From Natronococcus sp. CG52 (lineage in GTDB: Archaea > Halobacteriota > Halobacteria > Halobacteriales > Natrialbaceae): a stretch of 64,000 nucleotides of DNA. Positions 17,615 to 26,616 of the stretch are shown here, one piece after another. The notes beneath the pieces were generated by a model. That model did no database searches, was not told the origin of the DNA, and worked only from the letters and a program-made list of their open reading frames with translations. The stretch's first letter is position 1. Each line of letters opens with the position of its first letter. The stretch lies in NCBI RefSeq assembly GCF_023913515.1, contig NZ_CP099391.1:2542001-2606000 (forward strand), written 5' to 3'. The translations under genes and the position numbers were made by a program.

Positions 17615-18184
17615 ATGGATCGGTGCAAGGAGAACGCAGTTCCCCTGACCCTGTTCTTCATTACGGCGATCGCTATCTTCATCGTTCCCCCGATCGCTCT
17701 GAGGGATTTGGGGGCAATTAACGGGGTCCCCATCGTGATCGTGATTGTTTTAACGACCGTGTTTCCGTACGCGTGCGTCGTCGCGGTGGGGACACTTCCA
17801 CTTCTGTGCGCCAATATTGCGAGTTTCGCGGCACCTGATGCGGACGCCGACGCCCTCCATTCGTTCTCGTGGGACGCAACCCTACGACACCTGGTGGCTG
17901 GATTCTCATACGTGGTAGGAGCGGCCACAGTTAGCGCCATCGGAATTGGCGTTCAGATAACGCTAGAGGACCGGATGATACTAGAGGCCTTCCAGCCGTC
18001 GTTCCTGATCGGAAGCGTGATCGTCGGGGTGGCGTTCATCGGCGCCCAGTTGTGGCGATACGACAGGCCTCTGCGCACGGTCCCGCTCCGCACGATCCTC
18101 GGGACGCTGGTACTCGGAGGTCTGCTGGCTCTGTCCATAGTCGCCGCCTTCTGGGCGTTCAACGATCCGCCATTCTACGTCTAA
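17615..18184 (+). CDS. Five-helix membrane protein of unknown function, IS passenger
   Basis: A 189-residue integral membrane protein with hydrophobic helices at about 9-27, 39-61, 93-113, 130-147 and 161-181. A polar loop (PDADADALHSFSW) separates helices 2 and 3. The family is not recognised. The ATG at 17,615 is favoured because it begins just before the first helix. The same frame stays open upstream into the transposase end, but that part is not membrane-like. It lies between the transposase and the right inverted repeat and so could be carried as cargo. Confidence 0.6.
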   Translation: MDRCKENAVPLTLFFITAIAIFIVPPIALRDLGAINGVPIVIVIVLTTVFPYACVVAVGTLPLLCANIASFAAPDADADALHSFSWDATLRHLVAGFSYVVGAATVSAIGIGVQITLEDRMILEAFQPSFLIGSVIVGVAFIGAQLWRYDRPLRTVPLRTILGTLVLGGLLALSIVAAFWAFNDPPFYV

Positions 18185-18395
18185 GCGTACCTGATAGACA
18201 CGCTATCGTTCAGTTCGCACGTGTAGTGAGCAGTAGTTTCATGGGATTAATTGTCTATAGAAGAGGATTTCAACAGAGCCGTTCGGACAGTTCCGAGAAC
18301 TCGTTCTGAAAGCGGCTGTGAGGAATGTCGAGCCTGCTCTCTAACTCCGGTCAGTACAGGTGCGAATTGAGCGATTTCACAGCGTTGGGTGGCAA

Positions 18396-19064
18396 TTACG
18401 TCGTTGCCGCAACGGCGAGTTGTGAAAAGTTTTCGAAGACTCGGTCGGCAGTAACATCCTCAAACGAGAACCGTGCTGCTTGCCATCCGAAGTCGGTAAC
18501 GAGGTCATCTCGGTGTGAGGCTGTAATCTCTGGGTGGAACTGAACAGTCCAGAGTGGTGCCGTCCGGTGGCGAGTCCCGAACACGCGAGCGTGATCAGCT
18601 GAGGCGATGACCTCCATGTTCTTCCCCGGTTCTGTCACGACATCGCTGTGGAGGGAGACGACGACCGGATCGACGCCGTCGAACAGCGGATCGTCGGCCA
18701 GAGATGCTTCAACGAGTGCCGCAGTCGTTCCTTTCTTCTCGACGGTGCCACCGAGTGCCGAATTGGCCACTTGATGGCCGAAACAGACGCCGAGGGTCGG
18801 AATTTCTTGATCGACGAGGTCGCGGACGAGAGCCTTCTGATCGCCGATCCACGGACGGCTATCGGCCTCATAGACGGCAGCCGTGCTCCCGGTCAAAACG
18901 ACGGCGTCTGCCTCGTCGAGAGAGACGCGTTCGCCCGCGACGAAATCGATCTTCTCGGCGGTAGGAAACCGCGCCGCCACCGCGTCACAGTGATACGCAC
19001 ATTCTGGATCTACCTCGTTGTGGACCACATACAAGTCCAACGAATCCGTATTAACAATGGTCAC
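18396..19064 (-). CDS. Class I glutamine amidotransferase-like protein
   Basis: A 222-residue GATase1 protein (GMP-synthase-like amidotransferase fold). The catalytic triad is visible: Cys94 in GVCFGHQ, and His177 and Glu179 in QFHPE. Stand-alone members of this family hydrolyse glutamine or cleave gamma-glutamyl compounds in the cytoplasm. No synthetase partner is adjacent, so its acceptor is unknown. It starts at a GTG at 19,064. The start choice is moderately certain because the domain begins about ten residues in. Confidence 0.8.
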   Translation of the reverse strand: MTIVNTDSLDLYVVHNEVDPECAYHCDAVAARFPTAEKIDFVAGERVSLDEADAVVLTGSTAAVYEADSRPWIGDQKALVRDLVDQEIPTLGVCFGHQVANSALGGTVEKKGTTAALVEASLADDPLFDGVDPVVVSLHSDVVTEPGKNMEVIASADHARVFGTRHRTAPLWTVQFHPEITASHRDDLVTDFGWQAARFSFEDVTADRVFENFSQLAVAATT

Positions 19065-19554
19065 GTGTTCCAGTCTTCCTGTTCGAGAGACCTTAGATTT
19101 TCTACTTGATACTTACCGGTCACTCGTTACGACTATCCAGCCTGTTACCTCGCTCTTCTGCTTTGCCCAATCAGTAATACATGACGAACGCATAGCAATA
19201 GTTAATAAATTATCAATATTACAGACGGATAGTGATGAACACCCAGCCCTCCAATAATGGCCTGCTCGGCATGGTAGTGTACCTCCTATTCCTGCTCGAT
19301 ACGGTAGTCGTTGGACCACTTGAAGCAATTCTCGGTCTAGGCCTCTATTGTTCAGAGGTGTCAGCCGTACGGGTGCTAGAGTGCTCGTGGAAAAGTGGTA
19401 GATTCAGGCGGTACAGTTATTGAGGCGGCGTCTTATCCCTATGAGTGTTGTCAGGAGAAGAATTCGGAATACAGGGGGTATCTTTCGCATGTAGTGGGGA
19501 CAGCACCGACGATAACTGTCCTACAGAGAGAACGAGCGCCGTAGAATCTTGCTG
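19065..19554. other. Intergenic region
   Basis: No supported gene is seen in 490 bases. A 63-codon plus-strand frame (19,232-19,423) has a hydrophobic stretch (LLGMVVYLLFLLD) but no other support. The region is AT-rich near 19,190-19,230. Confidence 0.3.
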
Positions 19555-20637
19555 CTACTCTCTGCTGTTTCGTTGGGCAACGTATTCGCGCGTTTCTCCT
19601 TGCAATACGTACTCCGTTTGCTGAAGGTCTGTAATCGACCCCGAACCGGTGACGAACATTGCTGTCTGCAGCTCGGCGATCAGATCTTCAACCCGTTCAA
19701 TGACAGCGTCGGGCCCGTCAGTGGCCGGTTTCAGGAACGGTTTTGCCAACCCGCCGGCGAGTGCACCTATCGCGATCGCTTTTGCCACGTCCAATCCCGT
19801 CCGCACACCGCCACTCGCAACCACGCAATTGTGTTCGGCGGCACACTCGATCGTGCTTGCAGCGGTTGGAATTCCCCACTCTCGGAACAGGGTGCCGATG
19901 CGTTTCTGTCGCGGGGCGTTCGCCGCAGCTGCACGGTAGGCTTCGATTCCGGACCACGTCGTGCCGCCTTTTCCAGCGACATCGATCGCGTCAACCCCTG
20001 CCTCGGATAGCTTTCGGGCAGTCTCTCCAGAAATTCCGTTGCCTGTTTCCTTGACGATGATGGGCACCGAGAGATCCTCAGCTACTCGTTCGATAGCAGC
20101 CAGACAGTTCCGTCCATCAACGTCGCCCTCAGGTTGAACGGCTTCTTGGAGGAAGTTCAAGTGGACTGCAAGCGCGTCTGCCTCGATCATCTCAACTGCG
20201 TGCTCGACCATTTCGATGTCGTACTCCCGAAGCTGTGCAGCGCCGAGATTTCCGTAAATGAACGCATCGGGCGCGGCATCACGGACGACAGTATACGATT
20301 CGAGGACGCTGTCATCGTCAAGTTCGAGGCCGGCCCGCTGACTCCCCACCCCCATAGCAATGTCCGTCTCACCGGCAGCGCGGGCCAGTGCCCGATTAAT
20401 TTCCGTGGTATTGTCATGCCCACCAGTCATGCTCTCGATGAAGATTGGGGCGGATAACTCGTGTCCCAGAAATTCGATGGACGGATCAATAGCGTCGTAA
20501 TTGAGTTCCGGAAGCGCGTTATGGACGAGTTGTACGTCTTCGAAGCCCGTTCCTGTGGTTTCAACGTCTCGGTCCTGAACGATCCGAATGTGATCGTCTT
20601 TTCGATCTTCAGTCTCCGACGAGCGCTGCTCCGTCAT
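19555..20637 (-). CDS. fni: Type 2 isopentenyl-diphosphate delta-isomerase
   Basis: A 360-residue FMN-dependent TIM barrel that interconverts isopentenyl and dimethylallyl diphosphate, feeding archaeal ether-lipid, carotenoid and quinone synthesis in the cytoplasm. Family motifs include [42 protein letters not shown] and [15 protein letters not shown]. The ATG at 20,637 (MTEQRSS) is chosen over one five codons earlier because family members begin close to the KDDHIRI motif. It is a single-gene unit and full length. Confidence 0.9.
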   Translation of the reverse strand: MTEQRSSETEDRKDDHIRIVQDRDVETTGTGFEDVQLVHNALPELNYDAIDPSIEFLGHELSAPIFIESMTGGHDNTTEINRALARAAGETDIAMGVGSQRAGLELDDDSVLESYTVVRDAAPDAFIYGNLGAAQLREYDIEMVEHAVEMIEADALAVHLNFLQEAVQPEGDVDGRNCLAAIERVAEDLSVPIIVKETGNGISGETARKLSEAGVDAIDVAGKGGTTWSGIEAYRAAAANAPRQKRIGTLFREWGIPTAASTIECAAEHNCVVASGGVRTGLDVAKAIAIGALAGGLAKPFLKPATDGPDAVIERVEDLIAELQTAMFVTGSGSITDLQQTEYVLQGETREYVAQRNSRE

Positions 20638-20883
20638 TATTCTACCTTGCAAAAGAAGTGGGAAAACAGTACTGTTGTATTGATTCGACTCTGTCCAAGG
20701 TATCCCTGAAATGAAGATGTGTTCGTGCCTGCTACGCAGGCCAACTGACCACCTGATTCACAGCGTCATTAGCGAAAGAAAACCGTTCTCGTCCTGCGTC
20801 TAAACAAGGCCGAGAGGGTGTATTTAGCAGAGCGGCATCTACAGATGATACCTTTATCGCCTGTTTTCACGTTAATCGGATGA

Positions 20884-21540
20884 ATGAGCGAGAATCATAC
20901 GGACGAAACGACCGGTACGCTTGTTGTTGGAACGTTTCTCACGCTCGATGGCGTGATGCAGGCACCGGGTGGTCCTGACGAGGACCGTGACGGCGGTTTC
21001 GAACATGGCGGTTGGTCGGTCAACTACTGGGATGAGCAGATGGGCGAAATCATAGATGGCCAGTTCGCCGAGGTCGATGCGCTGCTGCTCGGCAGGAAGA
21101 CGTACGAGATCTTCGCCGCGCACTGGCCTCACGTTGATGCGGAGGACGATCCCATGGCGACGAGGATGAACAGTATGCCCAAGTACGTCGCTTCCAGAAC
21201 TCTCGACGCGGTGGAGTGGAATAACTCGACGCTCCTCTCGGACGACGTCGCGGAGGCCGTCGAGGACCTCAAGAAGGAGCGCAGGGACGTGATTATGACG
21301 CAGGGGAGCCACGACCTGATCCAGACGCTGCTCGCACACGACCTCGTCGACGAGTTCTGGGTCTGGATCTTTCCCCTGGTCGTGGGGGACGGGAAGCGGT
21401 TGTTCGGGGGCGGCACGATTCCCGCGGCCCTCGAACTGACGAATGCCGAGACGTCGAGCACGGGAGTTCAAATGCTCCGATATGAACGAGCGGGGGAGAT
21501 TGAGTACGGCTCGTTCGCATTGGACGATATGACGGAGTGA
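20884..21540 (+). CDS. RibD C-terminal / dihydrofolate-reductase-like protein
   Basis: A 218-residue protein of the RibD C-terminal (DHFR-like) superfamily: GTFLTLDGVMQAPGG near the start, the NADPH-site segment LLLGRKTYEIFAAHWP, and VVGDGKRLFGGG near the end. Such stand-alone proteins are probably NADPH-dependent reductases of unknown substrate rather than riboflavin-pathway enzymes, because no rib genes lie nearby. It is cytoplasmic. The start ATG directly follows an in-frame ATG at 20,881 in another frame, and leaderless translation is likely. Confidence 0.78.
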   Translation: MSENHTDETTGTLVVGTFLTLDGVMQAPGGPDEDRDGGFEHGGWSVNYWDEQMGEIIDGQFAEVDALLLGRKTYEIFAAHWPHVDAEDDPMATRMNSMPKYVASRTLDAVEWNNSTLLSDDVAEAVEDLKKERRDVIMTQGSHDLIQTLLAHDLVDEFWVWIFPLVVGDGKRLFGGGTIPAALELTNAETSSTGVQMLRYERAGEIEYGSFALDDMTE

Positions 21541-21672
21541 GAGTGGTACGGTCGCAGATATAATCATCAGCGAATTTTTGCCCGTAGGCCGTGCAAGATA
21601 CGCGCCTTATATCTCGCAAACCTTACTCAATCTATCCAACAGCTGCCAGAAAACGCGTGCGAGATATAGAGA

Positions 21673-21771
21673 ATGGATGACAAAAAGCAACTAAAAAAGA
21701 AGAGACACGCCTACGAGCGCGCAAAACGCGAGTACGAGAAGTATAAGCAGAAGTGTAAGAACGCGTCCTGA
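21673..21771 (+). CDS. Possible 32-residue lysine-rich small protein
   Basis: ATG at 21,673 opens a short frame with the highly charged helical product beginning MDDKKQLKKKRHAYERAKRE and ending before TGA at 21,769-21,771. A CTTATATC element (21,605-21,612) could promote it. Lysine-rich composition is unusual for this genome. There is no homologue to point to, so coding is uncertain. Confidence 0.3.
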   Translation: MDDKKQLKKKRHAYERAKREYEKYKQKCKNAS

Positions 21772-21991
21772 TTCGGTCGAACAACCGACCCTGGGTCGCA
21801 TTCGACCGCGCTGACCGTGGCGTCGTCTCGAAAAGTTCTTTATTTCTAATTATATCGATTTCATGAACCAAATATAATTTTTGGATTAAAACTCTATTGG
21901 TGATGATGCTGAGGATAGACCACCGCCCGAGAAACAAGCAATTTTCCCACAATAAGCGATTTGGCGTAGTAACACTCGTCCCCGAGAAAGG

Positions 21992-21999
21992 CTTAATAT
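21992..21999 (+). promoter_or_regulatory. TATA box of the decayed HTH gene
   Basis: CTTAATAT is centred about 28 bp before codon ATA at 22,024, where a leaderless start would be expected. Confidence 0.45.
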
Positions 22000-22023
22000 A
22001 CTATCCATAGAACATGTATTGTA

Positions 22024-22716
22024 ATATCTACTGAAAATCACGTCTCAACCCCACCAGATCCAGAGGAGACGTTCAACGATTTACTCACGTATGCCGAACT
22101 CCTCACGACCCCACAGCTTGCTCGCCTCTATATCTATATTCTGCAGCATGGGCCGGTCACAATCGACGAAATCAAGGACGGGCTCGAGATGGCCCACTCG
22201 ACGACCTACAAGTACATCGGGCAACTCGAGGAAATGAACATCGTTACTCGAAACGAAGACGAAACTCCAACAACGGTCGCCGCAACGCCACTCCAGCTCG
22301 AAATCGACGGTGCCGATGGTGAGTTCCTCGCGACGCCAGCCGTAATCGATGCTATTGGGCGACAGCTCGAGAACGACGATATCCGCGTCTTCGTTGACCG
22401 ACAGGGAGTCGCCAAATTAGCCGCAGCCGTTCACTATACTCGCCGCATTATGGCCGGTGAACTCTCCCAACGGACCGCCGCAAACAAACTCGACGTTCAC
22501 CCAGTAGAGGGGATGACTGTCTTCGCTGCGCTACAGGACGTCATTGAGGACGCAGCGGCGTACGATCCGTATCTCGACCTCGCTAAGTGTTGGCTGAAGA
22601 ATCGATTCCGAACGACAGCGTCGTCATCATTGACAGCAGTGTGCTGTTCGCGATGGGTGGTCCCTCAAACGAGAAGTACCAAGCATTCGAACGCTATGTC
22701 CAGCGCCAGAATCTGA
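22024..22716 (+). pseudogene. HTH antitoxin-like regulator, start codon lost
   Basis: The frame encodes an HTH protein (LTTPQLARLYIYIL, VTIDEIKDGLEMAHSTTYKYI) with a C-terminal domain ending about AAAYDPYLDLAK. It overlaps a PIN-domain frame, so the two resemble a haloarchaeal toxin-antitoxin-like pair. No ATG, GTG or TTG is found in frame before 22,189. At the predicted leaderless start, 22,024, the codon is ATA, one change from ATG. Beyond about 22,585 the frame runs into the downstream gene in a wrong phase, so the end is probably frameshifted too. Use of ATG 22,189 would remove the first half of the HTH. Confidence 0.6.
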
Positions 22717-22970
22717 CGGTATACGTGCCCCAGCAGGTAGCTGAGGAATTAGGCGAAAGTCCAGACGCATACGTCTATCAGCGTGATCGATTGAAGGCTG
22801 CACAGGATGCTGGGTGGCTGCAACCCGGCGAGATAGACTTCACTCTGGCTACGGTCTCCGATGTTGTCGACAAAACCAGACGTCGAATGCTTACACTCTC
22901 TGCAGTTGGGATTGGAGATCGAGCAACAGTGGTCGAGGGACGGGCGCTACTACAGGCTCTCGTAGAATAA
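22587..22970 (+). CDS. PIN-domain protein, apparently shortened
   Basis: A 127-residue product starting at GTG 22,587. The PIN-domain start is clear: VVIIDSSVLFAMGG with Asp16, then VAEELGE with Glu53/54 as the second acidic site. PIN toxins are Mg-dependent RNases. Related proteins continue after RRRMLTLSA with about 50-60 residues that hold the remaining acidic residues. Here the sequence jumps straight to VGIGDRATVVEGRALL, so an internal in-frame deletion is likely and activity doubtful. The comparison is from memory of the family. It overlaps the decayed HTH gene. Confidence 0.55.
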   Translation: MLAEESIPNDSVVIIDSSVLFAMGGPSNEKYQAFERYVQRQNLTVYVPQQVAEELGESPDAYVYQRDRLKAAQDAGWLQPGEIDFTLATVSDVVDKTRRRMLTLSAVGIGDRATVVEGRALLQALVE

Positions 22971-23086
22971 CTGGTCTTCCTGCCTCAGTAGTCACCGCAG
23001 CCGTTCTCACATGCCGGGGTGCAATCTACTGGATGCTAGTCGCGACTGGTGGGGTTTCGGTGTTTGGTGTCCGGGCGATTCAATAG
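22967..23086 (+). pseudogene. C-terminal fragment of a UPF0104-type flippase gene
   Basis: Thirty-nine codons reading TGLPASVVTAAVL, RGAIYWM and GGVSVFGVRAIQ, then a stop, match the end of the intact flippase gene at 62,091-63,104 (TGIEASAVTAAVL, RGAIYWM, GGVSVSAFGVRTLR). Nothing of the rest remains. It abuts the PIN gene end. Confidence 0.75.
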
Positions 23087-23174
23087 CCGTTTGTGACTAA
23101 ACGATCCCGAGACAAGACCGCTATTTGACTTGTCTGCCCTACTCATTTGTATCTTCCATTATTATGGAATACTG

Positions 23175-24245
23175 ATGGGACCACTCGAAATCAGCGGCCG
23201 AATATTGGCTGGACTCCTTCTCATCGGATTGAACGCATTTTTCGTTGCCACCGAATTCGGCCTCACCCGCGCTCGGCAGTATCCCAAGTCGGAATTCGAT
23301 ACTCCCTCACTCGAACTCGCCTGGGAGATGACCGAGGATCTTGAGTTCTATCTCACATCGTGTCAGATCTGGATCTCTGGAACGAGTATCGCACTGGGAA
23401 TCGTCGCCGAACCAGGCTTAGCAGCGTTATTCGAGCCGCTGTTCGAAAATACAGCACTTGCATCAGTCGGTGCTGGCTCAATACTTGGGTTCCTCCTCAT
23501 TAATCTGATCCATCTTACCCATGGCGAGCAGACACCGACATACCTCGGTGTCGAGCGGTCGAAGCAGGTCTGCAAGTACGGCGCACGACCGCTGTACTGG
23601 TTTGCCAAGGTGCTCACCCCGGCGATTTGGTTCGGCGACTGGGTTGCAAAAAAGACCCTTGGCCTGTTCGGCATTGAGATGACAGGCGCCTGGCTCGAGA
23701 CCGAACAGGACGTTATCGAGTCTCGAGCCGACCTCCGAAATCAACTCGGCTCGGTCCTTAACGAAGGAAACCTTTCAGACGAACGTCGCAAAGAAGTGAT
23801 GAATGCCTTCCAGATCGGCGAGCAGTCGATTAGTGAGTTGATGGTTCCGCCCGAGGAGTTTGTCGTACTGTCAACCGAAGACGATCCTGAAGAGAACTTT
23901 CGAAAGATGGAGGATCGCCCGCTGACCCGCTATCCACTGGTCGGCGAGGAACTGACCGATTTCCAGGGAATCATATATACACCGGTTCTTGTCAGACATC
24001 GTGAGAAGGTGGCCGATGGGAACATCGACTTCGCCGAACTGGCAGCGCCACCAATGACGCTCTCTCCGGATGTAGATGTTAGTGACGCAATTGATCGGTT
24101 CCAGATGGAAGACCAGGAACTCGCGCTCGTGATCGAAGACGGCGACGTCGTCGGACTCGTGACCGTGACAGACCTGCTCGAAGCGGTCATGGGAGATGTT
24201 GAAGATCCGCTTGATCAGGAGAAACCCAGCTCACTCAACGAATAA
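23175..24245 (+). CDS. CNNM/CorC-type membrane protein with CBS pair
   Basis: A 356-residue protein with an N-terminal DUF21 membrane domain (about 1-180: three to four helices, including LLLIGLNAFFVATEFGLTRA and SVGAGSILGFLLINLI) and a cytoplasmic CBS pair (about 215-345: ISELMVPPEEFVVL and ALVIEDGDVVGLVTVTDLLE). Proteins with this layout export or sense magnesium or sodium and respond to adenosine ligands. The ATG at 23,175 is chosen because it sits just before the first helix. It stands alone and is followed by a hairpin. Confidence 0.85.
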   Translation: MGPLEISGRILAGLLLIGLNAFFVATEFGLTRARQYPKSEFDTPSLELAWEMTEDLEFYLTSCQIWISGTSIALGIVAEPGLAALFEPLFENTALASVGAGSILGFLLINLIHLTHGEQTPTYLGVERSKQVCKYGARPLYWFAKVLTPAIWFGDWVAKKTLGLFGIEMTGAWLETEQDVIESRADLRNQLGSVLNEGNLSDERRKEVMNAFQIGEQSISELMVPPEEFVVLSTEDDPEENFRKMEDRPLTRYPLVGEELTDFQGIIYTPVLVRHREKVADGNIDFAELAAPPMTLSPDVDVSDAIDRFQMEDQELALVIEDGDVVGLVTVTDLLEAVMGDVEDPLDQEKPSSLNE

Positions 24246-24290
24246 TCTGTTGTGTTGAATAGGGGGTACGGCGTCAGGGTAGGTGTGCTA

Positions 24291-24310
24291 CACCCTCGGA
24301 TTAGAGGGTG
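24291..24310. terminator. Hairpin after the CNNM gene
   Basis: CACCCTC (24,291-24,297) pairs with GAGGGTG (24,304-24,310) around a 6-nt loop, 46 nt after the stop. It may be a terminator or processing site, or the end hairpin of a lost IS200/IS605-type element. Confidence 0.4.
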
Positions 24311-24504
24311 AAGGACAATATCTCAGAAATTAATCTTCATTTTCCATCAGGTCAGATAAGTACACTATCTACAGCTACTAAACGAACCTGCCTACACTAC
24401 ACGAATTCCGGACTTTCGACCGTAACGGTCTAGCCGTTTTAATAAGAATAATAACTAATTTTATCCTGATGACAATCACAGAAACGGTTTTGTCGGATTA
24501 ATCA

Positions 24505-25515
24505 ATGTCTTTGAGTGGTATGAATCGGCGAACCATCCTCAAGACAGTTGGTGGGATCGCGGGAGCAGGTACGTTCGGCCCGAGTATCGTGAGCGCAGCC
24601 GAGCCGTGGCCACGGGAGGAGACGCAGCTGTGGTACACCCACACGGAACTGCTGACCGAACTCGACCATCTCAACCGGCATGCGACCGTCGACCTCGAAC
24701 CGATCGGCGAGAGCATCGAAGGGCGCGAACTCGTCGTCGCGACGGTCGGCAACGGCGACACGGATGTTTTCATCGTGACGGAACAGCACGGCAGCGAGCC
24801 CCACCCGACGAACGCGATGCTCGAGGAACTGCGACACCTGTCGACGGCCGGCGGATACGCCTCGAAGGTCCGCGAGGAACTGACGGTGCACCTGCTGCCG
24901 ATGCTCAACCCCGACGGCGCGATGCGCAACCAGCGCGAGAACGTCGACGGGTACGATCCCAACCGTCACCACGACTACGAGCCCGGCTCGGACGATAACC
25001 CTTCGCCGGAAGCACAGGCGATGATCGACTACGTGACGGATATCGAGCCGCTGTGGGTGGCCGACCTCCATATCCAGGGTGGGCCCTGGCCCGACGAGAA
25101 GGACAACCCGGGTGATTACATCACGTCGTCGAACTTCTGGTCGAGCAACCCGAACGTGGAGCCAGCCGTCGTCGACCGCGCCAAGCAGCTCAACGTCGCG
25201 ATGTGGGACCGCGTCGAGGAGTTCGCGAACGCCAAGCTCTCGGTCTTCCCCGGTGGGACGGGGGCTAATATCGCCCGCAACGCCTACGGGCTTCGGGGGT
25301 ACAGCACCGTGCTGAACGAGCTGGGCGCCAGTCACGCCTACGAGGGACTGAACGGACAGTTCATCCGACAGTGCCGCAAGGAGAATCAGGTTCTTCTCGA
25401 GGAGACCGCCGACGGGACGGCGTTCGATCGCGACCCCGACCGAGTCGAGGAAATCCCGGTGCGTCCGGACTGGGACGAGATGGGCGATTGGCCCTGGGAG
25501 CAACGCACAGCGTAA
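24505..25515 (+). CDS. Secreted M14-family zinc carboxypeptidase
   Basis: A 336-residue exported peptidase. A twin-arginine signal (NRRTILKTVGG, cleavage near VSAAE) sends it out folded. The M14 zinc site is His95 and Glu98 (TEQHGSEPH) plus His189 (VADLHIQGG), with NPDG (135-138) in the substrate pocket and Glu272 (LNELG) as the likely catalytic base. It should trim C-terminal residues from peptides outside the cell or act on a related amide. The ATG at 24,520 would shorten the signal by five residues. It is unlinked to other peptidases. Confidence 0.85.
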   Translation: MSLSGMNRRTILKTVGGIAGAGTFGPSIVSAAEPWPREETQLWYTHTELLTELDHLNRHATVDLEPIGESIEGRELVVATVGNGDTDVFIVTEQHGSEPHPTNAMLEELRHLSTAGGYASKVREELTVHLLPMLNPDGAMRNQRENVDGYDPNRHHDYEPGSDDNPSPEAQAMIDYVTDIEPLWVADLHIQGGPWPDEKDNPGDYITSSNFWSSNPNVEPAVVDRAKQLNVAMWDRVEEFANAKLSVFPGGTGANIARNAYGLRGYSTVLNELGASHAYEGLNGQFIRQCRKENQVLLEETADGTAFDRDPDRVEEIPVRPDWDEMGDWPWEQRTA

Positions 25516-25699
25516 TCCGGAGCCGGTCAAGATCAGTGGTCTCACGGGCCTCGAGACGCTCACCTGGTTGCGTTGCCCGATACTGCCCGGAAGCGTGACT
25601 CGAGCGCGCAATGTGGAGTCGGGAAAGAAAGCGTGATGGCAGTCCAGACAGTTCCTCCATAAGATACTTCCAGTACAGTTGTCGGAACGGATCGGTTAG

Positions 25700-25787
25700 T
25701 CGTGGGTCTCGTCCGTGAGCAGTCGTCGGCCGGAGCTCGTAGACGACTCTTAGTGGGTCGTCCGGAGACACCAACTGTCTCTGGAGG
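25700..25787 (+). repeat. Dispersed repeat, copy C (degenerate core)
   Basis: The segment contains CGTCCGGAGACACCAACTGT and TCTGGAGG, lined up with the GACACCAGTTGTCACCGGAGG end of copies A, B and D. The 5-prime half is more diverged. As in copy D, a DUF457-like gene (here decayed) starts about 100 bp further on. Confidence 0.5.
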
Positions 25788-25887
25788 GAATTCGCAGTGA
25801 CCGATTTTCTTCCACCGGCTTGCCTGCCGACTATCGGCGAACCGTGGGCCCGAGAATCCGGGCGGGCGGCGAGACGACTCACGGCCG

Positions 25888-26302
25888 GCCGACAGCGATC
25901 GACTGGCGGATCGCATATCTGAGTTCGCGGACATCCGGCCGGCCATCGGAGAGCCAGACGAGCCCCGCCAACACGACGATGCCGAGACTGACGAAGTCCG
26001 CCCCGACCGGCTCGAGCGCAACGATGGAGGGATAGGCGTCCAGCAGGATGTCGGCAGTCTGGCCGAGGACACCCCCGGCTCGCCGGCCCCGTCGGCGCCA
26101 CCACCCTCGCCCGTTGTCTCCCTCGAAGACTCGTATGTGACGAGCGGTCAGAGGATACTTGCCGGGCTCACCGAGCCGCTCACGGAGATGGCATCGGTCG
26201 CCAGATGCGAGACACCCCGCCGGTGCTGTCCCGGTGCGCCACCGCGCGTAGCCGGCGTACAGCAGGTACGCAACCGCGGCGTGCTCCCACGGGCCGGCCG
26301 GG
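25888..26302 (-). pseudogene. Decayed copy of the DUF457-like membrane gene at 28,193
   Basis: Long stretches match the intact gene at 28,193-28,792, for example GAGTTCGCGGACATCCGG, GGCATCGGTCGCCAGATGCG and GTAGCCGGCGTACAGCAGGT. Compared with that gene, about 200 bp is missing where GATGCGAGAC joins ACCCCGCCGG at about 26,214, and several frameshifts are present. It is a duplicate that has lost function. Confidence 0.75.
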
Positions 26303-26616
26303 TCTTCATCGTGGCGCAGTACTCGCCACGCTTCGTCGAGGAACTCGTCAGTCAGTTCTCCCCCTCAATACCGACCGATGCATCGAGGATGTCGAGGAGC
26401 AGTCGTTGAATCCGACTGTAGCGCTCGGCCGTCGTGATCATCTCGACGACCTCGTCGTTCAGAAACCGGTTCCCGGAGCGATTTAATCGCGATTCGGTCC
26501 CGTTGCTCTCTCCCCTATACTTTCTATATCTCCCAATAGTTAAAATTAGATATCAATTTCAATATCTATGAATATTATAAATGTTCAAATAAATTTCTTA
26601 CGTCTCGAATATTGGA
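26303..26616. other. Debris and promoter region before the GDPD gene
   Basis: On the minus strand the part up to about 26,500 reads as haloarchaeal protein debris (for example RFLNDEVVEMITTAERYSRI and LLLDILDASVGIEGEN, then a stop near 26,360). The origin is unknown. From 26,515 to 26,610 the DNA is very AT-rich and probably holds the promoter of the next gene. Confidence 0.35.

Larger units (their letters stand above)
16594..18279 (+). mobile_element. IS5-family element or composite with a membrane passenger gene
   Basis: GCTCTGTTGAAATCC at 16,594-16,608 recurs as its exact reverse complement at 18,265-18,279, giving a 15-bp inverted repeat about 1.69 kb apart. Inside are a complete IS5-family transposase and a separate membrane-protein gene. 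A degenerate second left-type end (GTACTGTTGAAGCGGCC, about 17,517-17,533) follows the transposase, so two elements may be joined. No clear target duplication is seen. Confidence 0.6.
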
